Part shown: positions 7,795-18,443 of the stretch, in pieces
Numbering within the stretch: position 1 is the stretch's first letter
How the letters are laid out: each line of letters opens with the position of its first letter
From: JAKFEW01 sp036675505
GTDB lineage: Bacteria > Cyanobacteriota > Sericytochromatia > S15B-MN24 > JAQBPE01
Length of the DNA stretch: 64,000 nt
Assembly (NCBI GenBank): GCA_036675505.1
Contig: JAKFEW010000049.1
Coordinates: forward strand, 5,224 to 69,223
Reading direction: 5' to 3'
Program-made: the position numbers and the translations under genes
The notes under the pieces: model-generated
What the model was told of the DNA's origin: nothing
What the model saw: only the letters and a program-made list of their open reading frames with translations
Database searches by the model: none

Positions 7795-8187
7795 TTACGG
7801 ATCCAAGCGTCCGATATTGAGGCGCGAGGCGACCAGCGCGCGGAACGGGCCGATCTCGATCGGCTTGGTGATGTAGCCGTCGCAGCCGGCCGCGAGCGCC
7901 CGCTCCACATCCGTCGCCATCGCGTGCGCCGAGAGCGCGATCACCGGGATGCCGGCCGTGGCCGGGTCCGCCTTGAGGCGCGCGGTGGCCTCCCAGCCGG
8001 AGAGCACGGGCAGGCTGAGGTCCATCAGGATCAAGTCGGGCACGCGCTCGGCCGCGAGCCGGATCGCCTCGAGCCCGTTGCCGGCTTCCAGCAGCGTGAG
8101 CGGCAGGTCGGCGACCAGCAGCCGGATGAGGTCCAGGTTGTCCTCATGATCTTCCACCACGAGCAGCGTCGGCAGCGCTCCGCTCAC
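7795..8187 (-). CDS. Single-domain response regulator (receiver only)
   Basis: This 130-residue CheY-like receiver has the acidic pocket VVEDHEDN, phospho-acceptor Asp56 (LILMDLSLP), a Ser/Thr switch and the Lys of ITKPIE. It has no output domain. The start overlaps the stop of the large hybrid kinase gene (ATGA), so it is the last cistron of the porin-tnaA-tpl-kinase operon. It may act as a phosphorelay intermediate or a diffusible output of that kinase. It closely resembles the receiver at 42568-42930, which also follows a hybrid kinase. Confidence 0.9.
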   Translation of the reverse strand: MSGALPTLLVVEDHEDNLDLIRLLVADLPLTLLEAGNGLEAIRLAAERVPDLILMDLSLPVLSGWEATARLKADPATAGIPVIALSAHAMATDVERALAAGCDGYITKPIEIGPFRALVASRLNIGRLDP

Positions 8188-10994
8188 GCGACTTCCTCCG
8201 TTTGGGCGGGCATCAGCCCGGCGAGCAGCAAACCCAGATCGTCCAACAGGCGGCCGGCAGCGCCATCGCCCTTGCGGAAGACGCGGCTCGCGGCCGCGAG
8301 CCGGGCCCGATCACCTGTCGTCAGCTCCTTGGCGGTCACGACCACGATCGGCACGTCGCGCGTGGCGTCCCGCGCGCGCAGCCGCGCGAGCACCTCGAAG
8401 CCATCCATCCCTGGCATCATGAGGTCGAGCACCACGGCGGCCGGCCGCTCGAGTTCCACCGCCACCATGGCCTGAACGCCGTCCGCGGCCTCGACGACGC
8501 GCAGGCCTGCGCGGGTCGCGGCTTCGGCGAAGAGCGCGCGCGCGTCCGGATCGTCATCGACCACCAGCACCGGCCCGCGGGCCAGCTCGGCCGGCACGAG
8601 GCGCTCGAGCGTCGCGAGCAACAGCTTGCGGTCCACCGGTTTGGTCAGGTAGGCGGCGCTGCCCAGCGCGAACCCACGCGGGCGGTCGTCGACGATGCTG
8701 ACGATCGCGACGGGGATGTCGCGCGTCGCGGGGTCGGCCTTGAGCGCCAGCAAGGCCGTCCAGCCATCGGCCTCCGGCATCATCACATCGAGCGTGATGG
8801 CGGCCGGCCTGAGCGCGCGCGCGCGCTCGACGCCCTCCGCGGCGCTCGCCGCCGCCACCACGTGGAACCCCGAGCCGCGCAGCTGCTCGGCGATCAGGTG
8901 CCGCGCCGTGGGGTCGTCGTCGATCGTGAGCACCACCCGCGCGCCAGGCGCCGGTGCCTCCGGCTCCGGCGTCATGCGGGGCACCGCCTCCACGACCCCG
9001 CGCGGGAGCGTCAGCGTGAAGGTGCTGCCCTGACCCGGCGCGCTCGTGGCGGTCACGTCGCCGCCCATCGCCCGCGCGAGCTTGCGCGCGATCGAAAGGC
9101 CGAGGCCGGTGCCGCCGAACTCCCGCGTGGTGGTGGCGTCGGCCTGGCGGAACGCCTCGAAGATCAGGGCCATCTGCTCGGGGCTGATGCCGATGCCGGT
9201 ATCGGTCACCTCGACCGTCCAGTGGTCGGGCAGATCGACCCGCGCCGTCACCCGCACGGCGCCCTCGTGCGTGAACTTCACGGCGTTCGCGACGAGGTTC
9301 AGCAGGATCTGGCGGGTCTTCAGCTCGTCGGTCACCACGCGGTCGAGCGCGGGGTCCACGTCGGCGCTCAGCGCGAGGCCCTTCTGGCGTGCGGTCGGCT
9401 CGTTCGTCTGGACGACGCCCTCGATCAGGCGCCGCGCCGACACGGGCTCGAGGTGCACCGCCGCCTGGCCGGCCTCCACCTTGGCGAGGTCGAGGATGTC
9501 GTTGATCAGCGCGAGCAGGTGGCGGCCGTTGCGCAGCACGACCTCCAGCGACTTGTGGGTCCGCGCCGCGTCCTGCTTGTCGCCGTGCACGATCAGGAGC
9601 TCGCTGTAGCCGATGATCGCGTTGAGTGGCGTGCGCAGCTCGTGGCTCATGTTCGCGAGGAACTCGCTCTTGAGGCGGCTGGCCTCTTCGGCGCGCGCCG
9701 AGAGCTCGCGCAGCTCGGCGTTCAGGGTCGCGAGCGAAGCGGCCTGGGCGACCGCCGCGCGGCGCTCGATCTCGAGGCGTTCCGCCTGCCGCACGGCTTC
9801 GTGCTGGGCGCAGATTTCCGCATGCTGCTTGGCGATCTCTTCGTTCTGGGCGGCGAGCTCCTCGTTCTGGGCCGTCAGCTCGCCCTGGTAATCGGCCAGC
9901 GTGCGCAGGCGTTTCTCGAGCTCGCTCGCCAGGGCCTCGTAGGCGGTCACGAGGGTGTCGTACTCGCGCACGGCGGTCTGGATCCGCGGCCGGGGCAGGG
10001 GCTCCGCGAGCTCGTCCGGCGAGTCCGGGAAGGTGATGCCGCCCATGGTGGCGGCGAGGCGGGCGGGCGGGCCGGCCAGCCAGCGGCCGCCGAGCCAGGC
10101 GCAGAGCGCGCCGAACAGCGTGAGCAGCACGACGATCGCGAGCTCGAGCTGCAGGCGCTCCTGCGCCCGCGCCAGGTGGGCGCCGGCGTCGCGGACCGAG
10201 ACGACGGTCCAGCCGGCCGGGCGGAGGCGCGCGTAGCCGGCGATGCGCGGACGCCTGTCGTCGGTGCTCGTATAGCGCAGCCAGCCGGCCATCGCGGCCC
10301 GGGCCGCCTGCGCGGGTGGGGTGTCGCCGAGCGCGCGGGCGGAAGCCACGATCGTGGCGTCCGGATGGGCGATCGTCCGTCCGTCGGCGTCGAGCACGAA
10401 GGTCATGGCCGACGGATCGCTGCCCAGGCGTGCGAGCAGCGTGCGGGAGAGCCGGCCGGTCTCGAGCCGCGCGAGCGCCATCCCGGCGAAGCGGCCGTTC
10501 ACGCGGCGGGCGATCGCGACCGGGACGACGGGCTTGCCGAGCGTCGGCGAGACGACGACCCGGCCATAGGCCACGGCGTCGCCCGCGGCCAGCGCGCTGA
10601 AGTGGGGCGTGGCGGCGAGGTTGCCGCCGGCCTCGCCCGGCACCGTGCTCAGCTCGACCTCGCCCTTCGCGCCGACCAGCGCGAGGCTCTCGACCAGCGG
10701 CAGCCCGGCCAGTTCCGCCTGAAGCTGCGCCACGTCCACCTGGCCGCGCGCTTCCGCCTGGCGGATGCGCCCGAGCGCGCCGATCGCGCCCTCGGTCACC
10801 AGCCCGAGCATGTCGCCCGCGAGCCGCGCGGCCGCCTGGCCCTCCTCGCCGGTGAAGCGCTCGACCGCCGCGACCTCTCGCTGGTAGGCCACCCAGCTCA
10901 GGCCGCTCAGCGTCAGCAGCGGCACCAGCGTGCCGACGGCGCCCGCGAGCAGCAGGAAGGTACGCAGCGAGCGGGTGCGGCGGGGCGCGCTCAT
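8184..10994 (-). CDS. Membrane hybrid sensor histidine kinase with CACHE-type sensor and two receivers
   Basis: This 936-residue protein has a first membrane helix (residues 11-33), an extracytoplasmic double-CACHE-like region to about residue 290 and a second helix (about 295-320). A cytoplasmic linker with a coiled coil rich in Gln/Glu (NEELAAQNEEIAKQ) leads to HisKA (FLANMSHELRTPLN) and an HATPase domain (N, G1 and G2 boxes). Two receiver domains follow (ITLDVMMPEADGW and VVLDLMMPGMDGF). CACHE domains commonly bind amino acids or small acids. Because the gene overlaps the tyrosine phenol-lyase stop (ATGA), it may sense aromatic amino acids or their products; this is inference. Confidence 0.9.
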   Translation of the reverse strand: MSAPRRTRSLRTFLLLAGAVGTLVPLLTLSGLSWVAYQREVAAVERFTGEEGQAAARLAGDMLGLVTEGAIGALGRIRQAEARGQVDVAQLQAELAGLPLVESLALVGAKGEVELSTVPGEAGGNLAATPHFSALAAGDAVAYGRVVVSPTLGKPVVPVAIARRVNGRFAGMALARLETGRLSRTLLARLGSDPSAMTFVLDADGRTIAHPDATIVASARALGDTPPAQAARAAMAGWLRYTSTDDRRPRIAGYARLRPAGWTVVSVRDAGAHLARAQERLQLELAIVVLLTLFGALCAWLGGRWLAGPPARLAATMGGITFPDSPDELAEPLPRPRIQTAVREYDTLVTAYEALASELEKRLRTLADYQGELTAQNEELAAQNEEIAKQHAEICAQHEAVRQAERLEIERRAAVAQAASLATLNAELRELSARAEEASRLKSEFLANMSHELRTPLNAIIGYSELLIVHGDKQDAARTHKSLEVVLRNGRHLLALINDILDLAKVEAGQAAVHLEPVSARRLIEGVVQTNEPTARQKGLALSADVDPALDRVVTDELKTRQILLNLVANAVKFTHEGAVRVTARVDLPDHWTVEVTDTGIGISPEQMALIFEAFRQADATTTREFGGTGLGLSIARKLARAMGGDVTATSAPGQGSTFTLTLPRGVVEAVPRMTPEPEAPAPGARVVLTIDDDPTARHLIAEQLRGSGFHVVAAASAAEGVERARALRPAAITLDVMMPEADGWTALLALKADPATRDIPVAIVSIVDDRPRGFALGSAAYLTKPVDRKLLLATLERLVPAELARGPVLVVDDDPDARALFAEAATRAGLRVVEAADGVQAMVAVELERPAAVVLDLMMPGMDGFEVLARLRARDATRDVPIVVVTAKELTTGDRARLAAASRVFRKGDGAAGRLLDDLGLLLAGLMPAQTEEVA

Positions 10995-12424
10995 TCGCCG
11001 GTGCTGGTTTCGGCGGCGGCAACCGTCTCGCGCACAGGCGGCAGCGGCGCGAAGCGCGCCTGGAAGAAGCGTAGGCTCGGCGGCTCGTAGGTCAGCTCGA
11101 GGCCCATGATCTCGTCGCGGTGTTCGAAGACCTCGATCACGGATTCAGCCACGACGTCCATGTGGGCCTGGGTGTACACGCGGCGCGGGATCGTGAGCCG
11201 CACCAGCTCGAGCGCAGGCCGCACATGCTCGCCGGTCGCCGGGTCGCGGCCGGCCGAGACGATCCCGCGTTCCATCGCGCGCACGCCCGAGTCGAGGTAG
11301 AGCGCGGCGGCGAGCGCCTGGGCGGGGAAGCGATCTTGCTGGACATGCGGGAGGAAGCGGCGGGCATCGAGGTAGACGGCGTGCCCGCCGACGGGCTCCA
11401 CGATCGGCACGCCGGCCCGTCGCAGCGCGTCGCCGAGGTAGTGCACCTGGCCGATGCGCGCGGCCATGTGGTCCTCGTCGACCGCCTCGACCACGCCGAT
11501 CGCCATCGCCTCCATGTCGCGCCCGGCCAGCCCGCCGTAGGTGGGCATGCCCTCGTACGCGACCACCACCTCGCGCGCGCGCGCGGCGAGGGTGTCGTCG
11601 TTCAGCGCGAGGAAGCCGCCGATGTTCACGAGCAGATCCTTCTTGCCGCTCATCGTGCAGCCGTCGGTGAAGTGGCACAGCTCGTGGAGGATCGCGGCGA
11701 TCGAGCGGTCGGCGTACCCCGCCTCGTGCTGCTGGATGAACCAGGCGTTTTCGATCGCGCGGGTGGCGTCGAGCATCAACTTGATGCCGTAGCGCCGGCA
11801 CAGCGCGTTCACCGCGCGCGCGTTGGCCATCGACACGGGCTGGCCGCCGGCCATGTTCACGGTGGCCTGGTAGTTCACGTAGGGGATGCGGGCTGGCCCG
11901 AAGGCGTCGATCACGCGCTCGAGCTTGCCGATGTCGATGTCGCCCTTGAAGGGGGAGAGGTCGGTGGGGTCGTGGGCCTCGTCGACGATCACGTCGACGA
12001 AGCGCGCGCCGGCCGCCTCCTGGTGGAAGCGCGTGGTGGTGAAGTACATGTTGCCCGGCACCACGTCGCCGGCCTCGATCGCGATCTTGGCGAGGATGTG
12101 CTCCGCGCCGCGGCCCTGGTGCGTGGGGATCACGTGGCGGTAGCCGTAGTAGGACTGGACGGCCGCCTCGAGCTTGTAGAAGCTGCGCGAGCCGGCGTAG
12201 GCCTCGTCGCCCACCATCATGCCGGCCCACTGGCGATCGCTCATCGCCGAGGTGCCGGAGTCGGTCAGGAGGTCGATGTAGACGTCGTCGGCGCGCAGCA
12301 GGAAGGTGTTCCAGCCGGCCTCACGGATCGCGCGCTCGCGCTCGGGCTGGGTCGTGCGGCGGATCGGCTCGACCATCTTGATGCGATACGGCTCGGCCCA
12401 GGAACGCTTGCGGGGGGTGGTCAT
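10991..12424 (-). CDS. tpl: Tyrosine phenol-lyase (PLP-dependent)
   Basis: This 477-residue beta-eliminating lyase splits tyrosine to phenol, pyruvate and ammonium. The PLP lysine is Lys262 in MSGKKD. Two features set it apart from tryptophanase: Arg386 in MERGIVSAG (equivalent to Arg381 of Citrobacter TPL, which binds the substrate carboxylate and phenol side) and Phe453 in LRFFQARF, where tryptophanases have His. Length is close to the 456-residue family norm, with a short extra tail. ATG 12424 is chosen because GAGGATCC precedes it, 11 bases after the tnaA stop. The gene is a tandem paralogue of the next one upstream. Confidence 0.9.
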   Translation of the reverse strand: MTTPRKRSWAEPYRIKMVEPIRRTTQPERERAIREAGWNTFLLRADDVYIDLLTDSGTSAMSDRQWAGMMVGDEAYAGSRSFYKLEAAVQSYYGYRHVIPTHQGRGAEHILAKIAIEAGDVVPGNMYFTTTRFHQEAAGARFVDVIVDEAHDPTDLSPFKGDIDIGKLERVIDAFGPARIPYVNYQATVNMAGGQPVSMANARAVNALCRRYGIKLMLDATRAIENAWFIQQHEAGYADRSIAAILHELCHFTDGCTMSGKKDLLVNIGGFLALNDDTLAARAREVVVAYEGMPTYGGLAGRDMEAMAIGVVEAVDEDHMAARIGQVHYLGDALRRAGVPIVEPVGGHAVYLDARRFLPHVQQDRFPAQALAAALYLDSGVRAMERGIVSAGRDPATGEHVRPALELVRLTIPRRVYTQAHMDVVAESVIEVFEHRDEIMGLELTYEPPSLRFFQARFAPLPPVRETVAAAETSTGE

Positions 12425-12435
12425 CGGGATCCTCC

Positions 12436-13832
<1,397 letters not shown>

Positions 13833-13833
<1 letters not shown>

Positions 13834-15254
13834 CAAAACCTCACCTCAGTGCCCGCTTCGAGCTTGTGCGCGGCGTTCGCGAAGCCCGGCTTCGCGAAGA
13901 TCGTGCCTGGCACGAAGGTGCTGGCGGCGCCGTAGAGCGTCGTCATGCCGAGCTTCCAGCCGATGCGCGCGTCGAGCTCGGAGCCGATGTCGCTCGTGAG
14001 CGCCGTGTTCGTCGTCGCGACCTGCCCGAGCACGCCCGAGCCGGTTTTCTGCGCCGCCGTGGCCAGGTGATAGGTGTAGCCCAGGTTGGCCGTGAGATCG
14101 GGCGCGAGGCGCCAGGTCAGGTTGGGCTGGACGAAGGTGACGTTGTTCAGGCCCGAACCTCGCGCGATGCCTGCGTCGGTGCCGTCGAAGCCGTGCAGGT
14201 CGTCGCCGAAGAGCTGGTTGATCGCGAGCGACTGCTCGTCGATGAACAGCGCCTGGAACCCGCTGTTGGTGCCGTCGGTCGCGTCGTTGTCGCCGCCGCC
14301 GCTGCCGAGCGCGAGGCCGAGGTCGATCGCGCCGAGGTTGTAGGTGGCGGTGCCATAGGCGGCGTACGAGCGCAGATCGGCGCGTTTGCCGGTCGCGGCT
14401 GCCGCGGGGCCGACGCCCGTGAGCCAGATCGCTTCGCCGCCGAGCTTCAGCGGCCCCAGCGTCGTCTCGCCGTTCAGGTCGAGGTAGCGCTTGGAGGGAT
14501 ACACGCCGCCCTGCGTCGTGTCGATCTGCTGCGCGAAGAACGCCTGCAGCCGGTTGCCGAAGGGTGCCGCGTTGTAGGCGAGCACGTAGGTATCGAGCTC
14601 GTGCCAGGAGCCGTCGGGATCGTTGGTGGCCGAGGCGCCTTGCACCGTGCCCGACATGCCCTTCTGCACCGTCACGTAGGCCGGCGGGGCGGCGAGGTGA
14701 TCGGGCCAGAGCGAGTTGCCCTTGGCGCCCCGCACGGCCACCGCCGCCAGGCTCGACTTGGCGAGCGGGCCGAGGTCGCCGAGCGCCCTGGTCACGCGGA
14801 AGGCGTCGCGGTTGATCGCCGAGACGATGCCGTAGCCGAGGCGCGACGGCTGGCGGCCGATGGTGGCGCCGAGCCCGAGCTCGGGCACCGCGTAGTCGAG
14901 GTAGAGGTGGCGCATCGCCACCGTGAAGGGCCGCTGGCGCGCGGGGTTGTCGAAGCCCATCAGCGCGCCTTCGTCGAAGTCGGAGCCCGCGAGGTCGGCG
15001 CTCGCGACCATCTTCATGCGCTCCCAGGCGGCCTCGAGGCCCACCCACGAGCGGATGTCGGTGAAGAAGTACCAGTTGTCGGCCACGGCGCTCTGGTCGA
15101 GGTCGAAGTTGAAGTTGCTCATCACGCGGACGCGGTCGTAGCCCGAGACTTTGAGCGCGGGGCCGCTGGGCGCTTCCTGGGCGATCGCGACGCGCGGATC
15201 GAGGAGGACGACCGACAAGAGGGCCAGCGCGAGGGGCAATTTGCGGGGGTGCAT
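13833..15254 (-). CDS. Outer-membrane beta-barrel protein (porin-like)
   Basis: This 473-residue protein has a signal peptide (MHPRKLPLALALLSVVLLDP through AIA), many alternating amphipathic strands with aromatic belts and Gly turns, and a terminal Phe (EVRF), the usual signal for outer-membrane barrel insertion. An alginate-export or phosphate-selective-porin-like fold is likely; no specific family is certain. ATG 15254 is preferred with an AAAGG ribosome site. As the first gene of an operon with tryptophanase and tyrosine phenol-lyase, uptake of aromatic amino acids or peptides is a reasonable but unproven role. Confidence 0.78.
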
Positions 15255-15440
15255 GGGAAGGCCTTTCTGAAGCTGCTCCATGCCATCGAGCCACGCCCAT
15301 GCCCTTTCGGGCATCGGGGCAGACTACGGAACCGGCCGCACCGGGCAAAACAGGTGGTTCCCCCGGATTCCTCGATCGGCGCCCCTGAAATACGGTGATT
15401 CATGTCCGGATTTACGCATCCCAATCAAAGGAGAGCGGAC
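15255..15440. promoter_or_regulatory. Divergent promoter region between porin operon and narK1
   Basis: The 186-base gap separates two major operons. It holds a perfect 6-bp hairpin ATGCCC-TTTC-GGGCAT (15299-15314). Overlapping it on the minus strand is the CCGTAG-type element (15312-15329), 57 bases before the porin start. Near narK1, AAATACGG (15388-15395) faces CCGGATTT (15406-15413) with one mismatch, an imperfect dyad containing the octamer GTCCGGAT that also forms the RIC operator candidate. No TTGAT-N4-ATCAA box is seen. Regulatory function is inferred. Confidence 0.45.
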
Positions 15441-16778
15441 ATGAGCGCCACCACCGCCCACGACCTCGAGGTCGCGAGACGCCAGCCCGAGTACTGGAAC
15501 CCCGAAGACGAGGTGTTCTGGGAGGAGCGCGGCAAGGCCGTCGCTCGCCGGAACTTGTGGATCTCGGTGCCGGCGCTGCACCTGTCGTTCGCGGTGTGGC
15601 TGCTGTGGAGCGCGATGGTCGTCAAGATGGGCGACATCGGCTTCCGGTTCTCGCCGGATCAGATGTTCCTGCTCGCCGCGGCGCCCGGGCTTTCCGGCGC
15701 CACGCTGCGGCTGCCCATGTCGTTCATCGTGCCGATCCTCGGCGGGAAGAACGTGACCGTGGCGATGACGGCTTTGTTGCTGCTCCCGTGCATCGGCCTC
15801 GGCTTCGCGATTCAGGACCCGGCGACCTCGTTCACGACGTTCCTCCTCCTGGGCATCCTGGCGGGCATCGGCGGCGGCAACTTCTCCGCCTCGATGTCGA
15901 ACATCAGCTTCTTCTTCCCGAAGAAGATGGCCGGCACGGCGCTCGGCCTCAACGCGGGCCTGGGCAACCTGGGCGTCTCGATGACGCAGCTCGTCACGCC
16001 GCTGATCATCATGCTCCCGATCCTCGGCGTGGCCCAGACCATCACCAAGGAGGGCGTGGCGCCCCAGGCCGTCTACCTCCAGAACGCGGCCTTCTTCTGG
16101 GTGCCGCTGATCGTCGCGACCACCATCGCGGCCGTGATCGGGATGAACAACCTGCCGATCAAGGCGTCGATGGACCAGCAGCTCGTGATCATGAAGCGCA
16201 AGCACACCTGGCTCATGACGGTGCTGTACCTGATGACCTTCGGCTCGTTCATCGGCTTCTCGGCGGCGTTCCCGCTGCTGATCAAGGTCGTCTTCGGCGC
16301 CGACCCGAGCCCGCCCAACCCGCTCGCCTTCGCGTTCCTCGGGCCGCTGGTCGGCTCGCTGGTGCGCCCCGTCGGCGGCTGGCTTTCGGACAAGATCGGC
16401 GGGGCGAAGGTCACGCACTACACCACCATGCTGATGATCGTGGCGGCCGGGTGCGTGATCTACGCCGTCGGCGCCCACAGCTTCCCGCTGTTCCTGGCGG
16501 CCTTCATGACGCTGTTCATCGGCACCGGCATCGGCAACGGCTCGACCTTCCAGATGATCCCCAAGATCTTCCCGGCCGCCGAGGCGGGCCCGGTGCTTGG
16601 CTTCTCGGCCGCGATCGCCGCCTACGGCGCCTTCATCATCCCGCAGGCCTTCGGCACCGCGATCAAAGCCACGGGCTCGCCCAACGCCGCGATCTACGCC
16701 TTCATCGCCTTCTACGTCGTCTGCCTCGGCGTCAACTGGTGGTACTACACCCGCCGCAACGCCGAGATGCCTTGCTGA
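15441..16778 (+). CDS. narK1: NarK1-type nitrate/nitrite transporter (NNP family MFS)
   Basis: This 445-residue protein has 12 predicted helices and the nitrate-nitrite-porter signatures: Arg90 in ATLRLPMSF, the Gly-rich GLGNLGVSMTQ in helix 5, and GGWLSDKIGG after helix 8. The soluble N-terminus of about 40 residues is charged. NarK1 forms are thought to import nitrate with protons. ATG 15441 follows AAAGGAGA; the in-frame ATG 15402 lacks a ribosome site. It heads narK1-narK2-narC-narGHJI. Confidence 0.9.
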   Translation: MSATTAHDLEVARRQPEYWNPEDEVFWEERGKAVARRNLWISVPALHLSFAVWLLWSAMVVKMGDIGFRFSPDQMFLLAAAPGLSGATLRLPMSFIVPILGGKNVTVAMTALLLLPCIGLGFAIQDPATSFTTFLLLGILAGIGGGNFSASMSNISFFFPKKMAGTALGLNAGLGNLGVSMTQLVTPLIIMLPILGVAQTITKEGVAPQAVYLQNAAFFWVPLIVATTIAAVIGMNNLPIKASMDQQLVIMKRKHTWLMTVLYLMTFGSFIGFSAAFPLLIKVVFGADPSPPNPLAFAFLGPLVGSLVRPVGGWLSDKIGGAKVTHYTTMLMIVAAGCVIYAVGAHSFPLFLAAFMTLFIGTGIGNGSTFQMIPKIFPAAEAGPVLGFSAAIAAYGAFIIPQAFGTAIKATGSPNAAIYAFIAFYVVCLGVNWWYYTRRNAEMPC

Positions 16779-16801
16779 GCCTCGCTTAGGAGGAACTCGC
16801 C

Positions 16802-18310
16802 ATGAGTACCTACAACCCCACGACCCCGGTCGATCTCGACCGCGCGGAGGCGACGAAGTCCGCCTGGGTGCTCTGGATGAGCACGCTCGCGTTCACGGTC
16901 TGCTTCTCGGTCTGGACGCTCTACTCGATCCTGGCGATCAAGATCCAGGACGAGATCGGCCTGACGGGCGCCCAGTTCGGCACGCTGCTCGCGGTGCCGA
17001 TCCTGGTGGGCTCCTTGACCCGCCTGCCGGTCGGCATGCTCACGGATCGCTTCGGCGGCCGGATCGTGTTCAGCGTCCTGCTCGCGCTCGCCTCGGTCCC
17101 CACGTTCTTGCTGTCGTACGCGCAGACCTACGAGCACTTCGTGTGGCTCGGCGCGGGCTTCGGCCTCGCCGGCGCCGGGTTCGCGGTCGGCGCGGCTTAC
17201 GTGTCGGTCTGGTCGACCCGCGAGAAGCAGGGCACGGCGCTCGGCATCTTCGGCGTCGGCAACGTCGGCTCGGCGGTCACGTCGTTCGGCGTGCCCTTCT
17301 TGCTCGCGTCGCTGTCGACCTGGCGGATCGTGCCGATGATCTACGCCGCCGTGTTGCTCGGGATGGCGGCGCTGTTCTACCTCACGACCTACGACAACCC
17401 GGCGCACCAGACCACCGGGCTCACGCTCCGCCAGCGGCTCGCGCCCCTGGCGCGCATCCGCGTGTGGCGCTTCGGCATGTACTACTTCCTGGTCTTCGGC
17501 GGGTTCGTCGCGATCGGCCTGTGGCTGCCGCAGTACTACAAGAACGTCTACGGCCTGAGCCTCGAGGCGATCGCCTTGATCACGATGGCGTTCCTGCTGC
17601 CCGCGTCGCTCATCCGCGCGTTCGGCGGCTGGCTCTCCGACCACTTCGGCGCCCGCCGCGTCATGTACGCCGTGCTCTGGGTCTCGGTGATCGGCTCGGC
17701 GATCCTCGCGATCCCGCCGTCCGAGTACACGGTGCTCACGGTGCCCTACACCTACACGGCGAAGGCCACCGATCAGCCGGTGCTCTACAACCTCGCTTAC
17801 AACAAGTTCCGCAAGAAGACGACCGCGAGCATCGTCGCCGTCGGCGGGGCGACGGGCGAAGCCGCCACGCAGGCGCGCGCCGCGAATCCAGCGCTCGACG
17901 CCGAGCTGACGGCGTACCTCGCGACGGTGGAGAAGGGCGAAGCCAAGCCCGTGTTTTCCCGCAAGACCCTGCCGATCGCGCTCGACGTGGTCACCTTCAC
18001 CGCGGTCCTGTTCGTCGTCGGCATCGCGCTCGGCATCGGCAAGGCGGCGGTCTACCGCTACATCCCCGACTACTTCCCCAAGGAGGTCGGCATGGTCGGC
18101 GGCATCGTCGGCATGATCGGTGGCCTCGGCGGCTTCTTCATGCCGGTGTTCTGGGGCTACCTGGTCGACTGGACCGGCAGCTACCCGGTCAGCATCTTCG
18201 CCTCGTTGAGCGTCGTCAGCCTGGGCTGCCTGCTCTGGCTGCACTATGTGGTGAGCCGATTTATGGCGCCGAAGGAGGCTCGTTTGGCGAACGCCTTCGA
18301 AGACTCGTAG
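16802..18310 (+). CDS. narK2: NarK2-type nitrate/nitrite transporter with enlarged loop
   Basis: This 502-residue NNP-family protein has Arg74 in LTRLPVGML, GVGNVGSAVTS in helix 5 and FGGWLSDHFG after helix 8. NarK2-type carriers usually exchange nitrate and nitrite. Between helices 9 and 10 it carries an insertion of about 88 residues (305-392), partly hydrophilic and Ala/Thr/Lys-rich, which is longer than in typical NarK. An AGGAGG ribosome site precedes ATG 16802. It is 24 bases from narK1 and is paired with it, a common NarK1-NarK2 arrangement. Confidence 0.9.
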   Translation: MSTYNPTTPVDLDRAEATKSAWVLWMSTLAFTVCFSVWTLYSILAIKIQDEIGLTGAQFGTLLAVPILVGSLTRLPVGMLTDRFGGRIVFSVLLALASVPTFLLSYAQTYEHFVWLGAGFGLAGAGFAVGAAYVSVWSTREKQGTALGIFGVGNVGSAVTSFGVPFLLASLSTWRIVPMIYAAVLLGMAALFYLTTYDNPAHQTTGLTLRQRLAPLARIRVWRFGMYYFLVFGGFVAIGLWLPQYYKNVYGLSLEAIALITMAFLLPASLIRAFGGWLSDHFGARRVMYAVLWVSVIGSAILAIPPSEYTVLTVPYTYTAKATDQPVLYNLAYNKFRKKTTASIVAVGGATGEAATQARAANPALDAELTAYLATVEKGEAKPVFSRKTLPIALDVVTFTAVLFVVGIALGIGKAAVYRYIPDYFPKEVGMVGGIVGMIGGLGGFFMPVFWGYLVDWTGSYPVSIFASLSVVSLGCLLWLHYVVSRFMAPKEARLANAFEDS

Positions 18311-18320
18311 TTTCCCGATC

Positions 18321-18345
18321 GCGTCCGCGGCGCCGCCGCGGACGC
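18321..18345 (+). terminator. 12-bp perfect hairpin between narK2 and narC
   Basis: Two perfect 12-base arms (18321-18332 and 18334-18345, GC only except one A/T pair each) are separated by one base, 11 bases after the narK2 stop. No T-tract follows. It may terminate part of the narK transcription or mark an mRNA processing site so that narK and narGHJI levels differ. A separate promoter for narC-narGHJI may lie in 18350-18440, where AAACCCGGATG is found. Confidence 0.55.
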
Positions 18346-18443
18346 AGCCCCGTATGAAACCCGGATGCTCGTATCAGTATTTGATGCGAATTTTAGAAGA
18401 CGGGCAGCGCGCCGGCCGTGGCACGCGCCTGAAGGAGGACTCC

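Noticed and set aside
8202..11090. Long open frame antisense to the hybrid kinase
   Set aside because: It is a shadow ORF: Arg/His/Ala-rich with no domain, and the minus strand has a clear kinase with all motifs.
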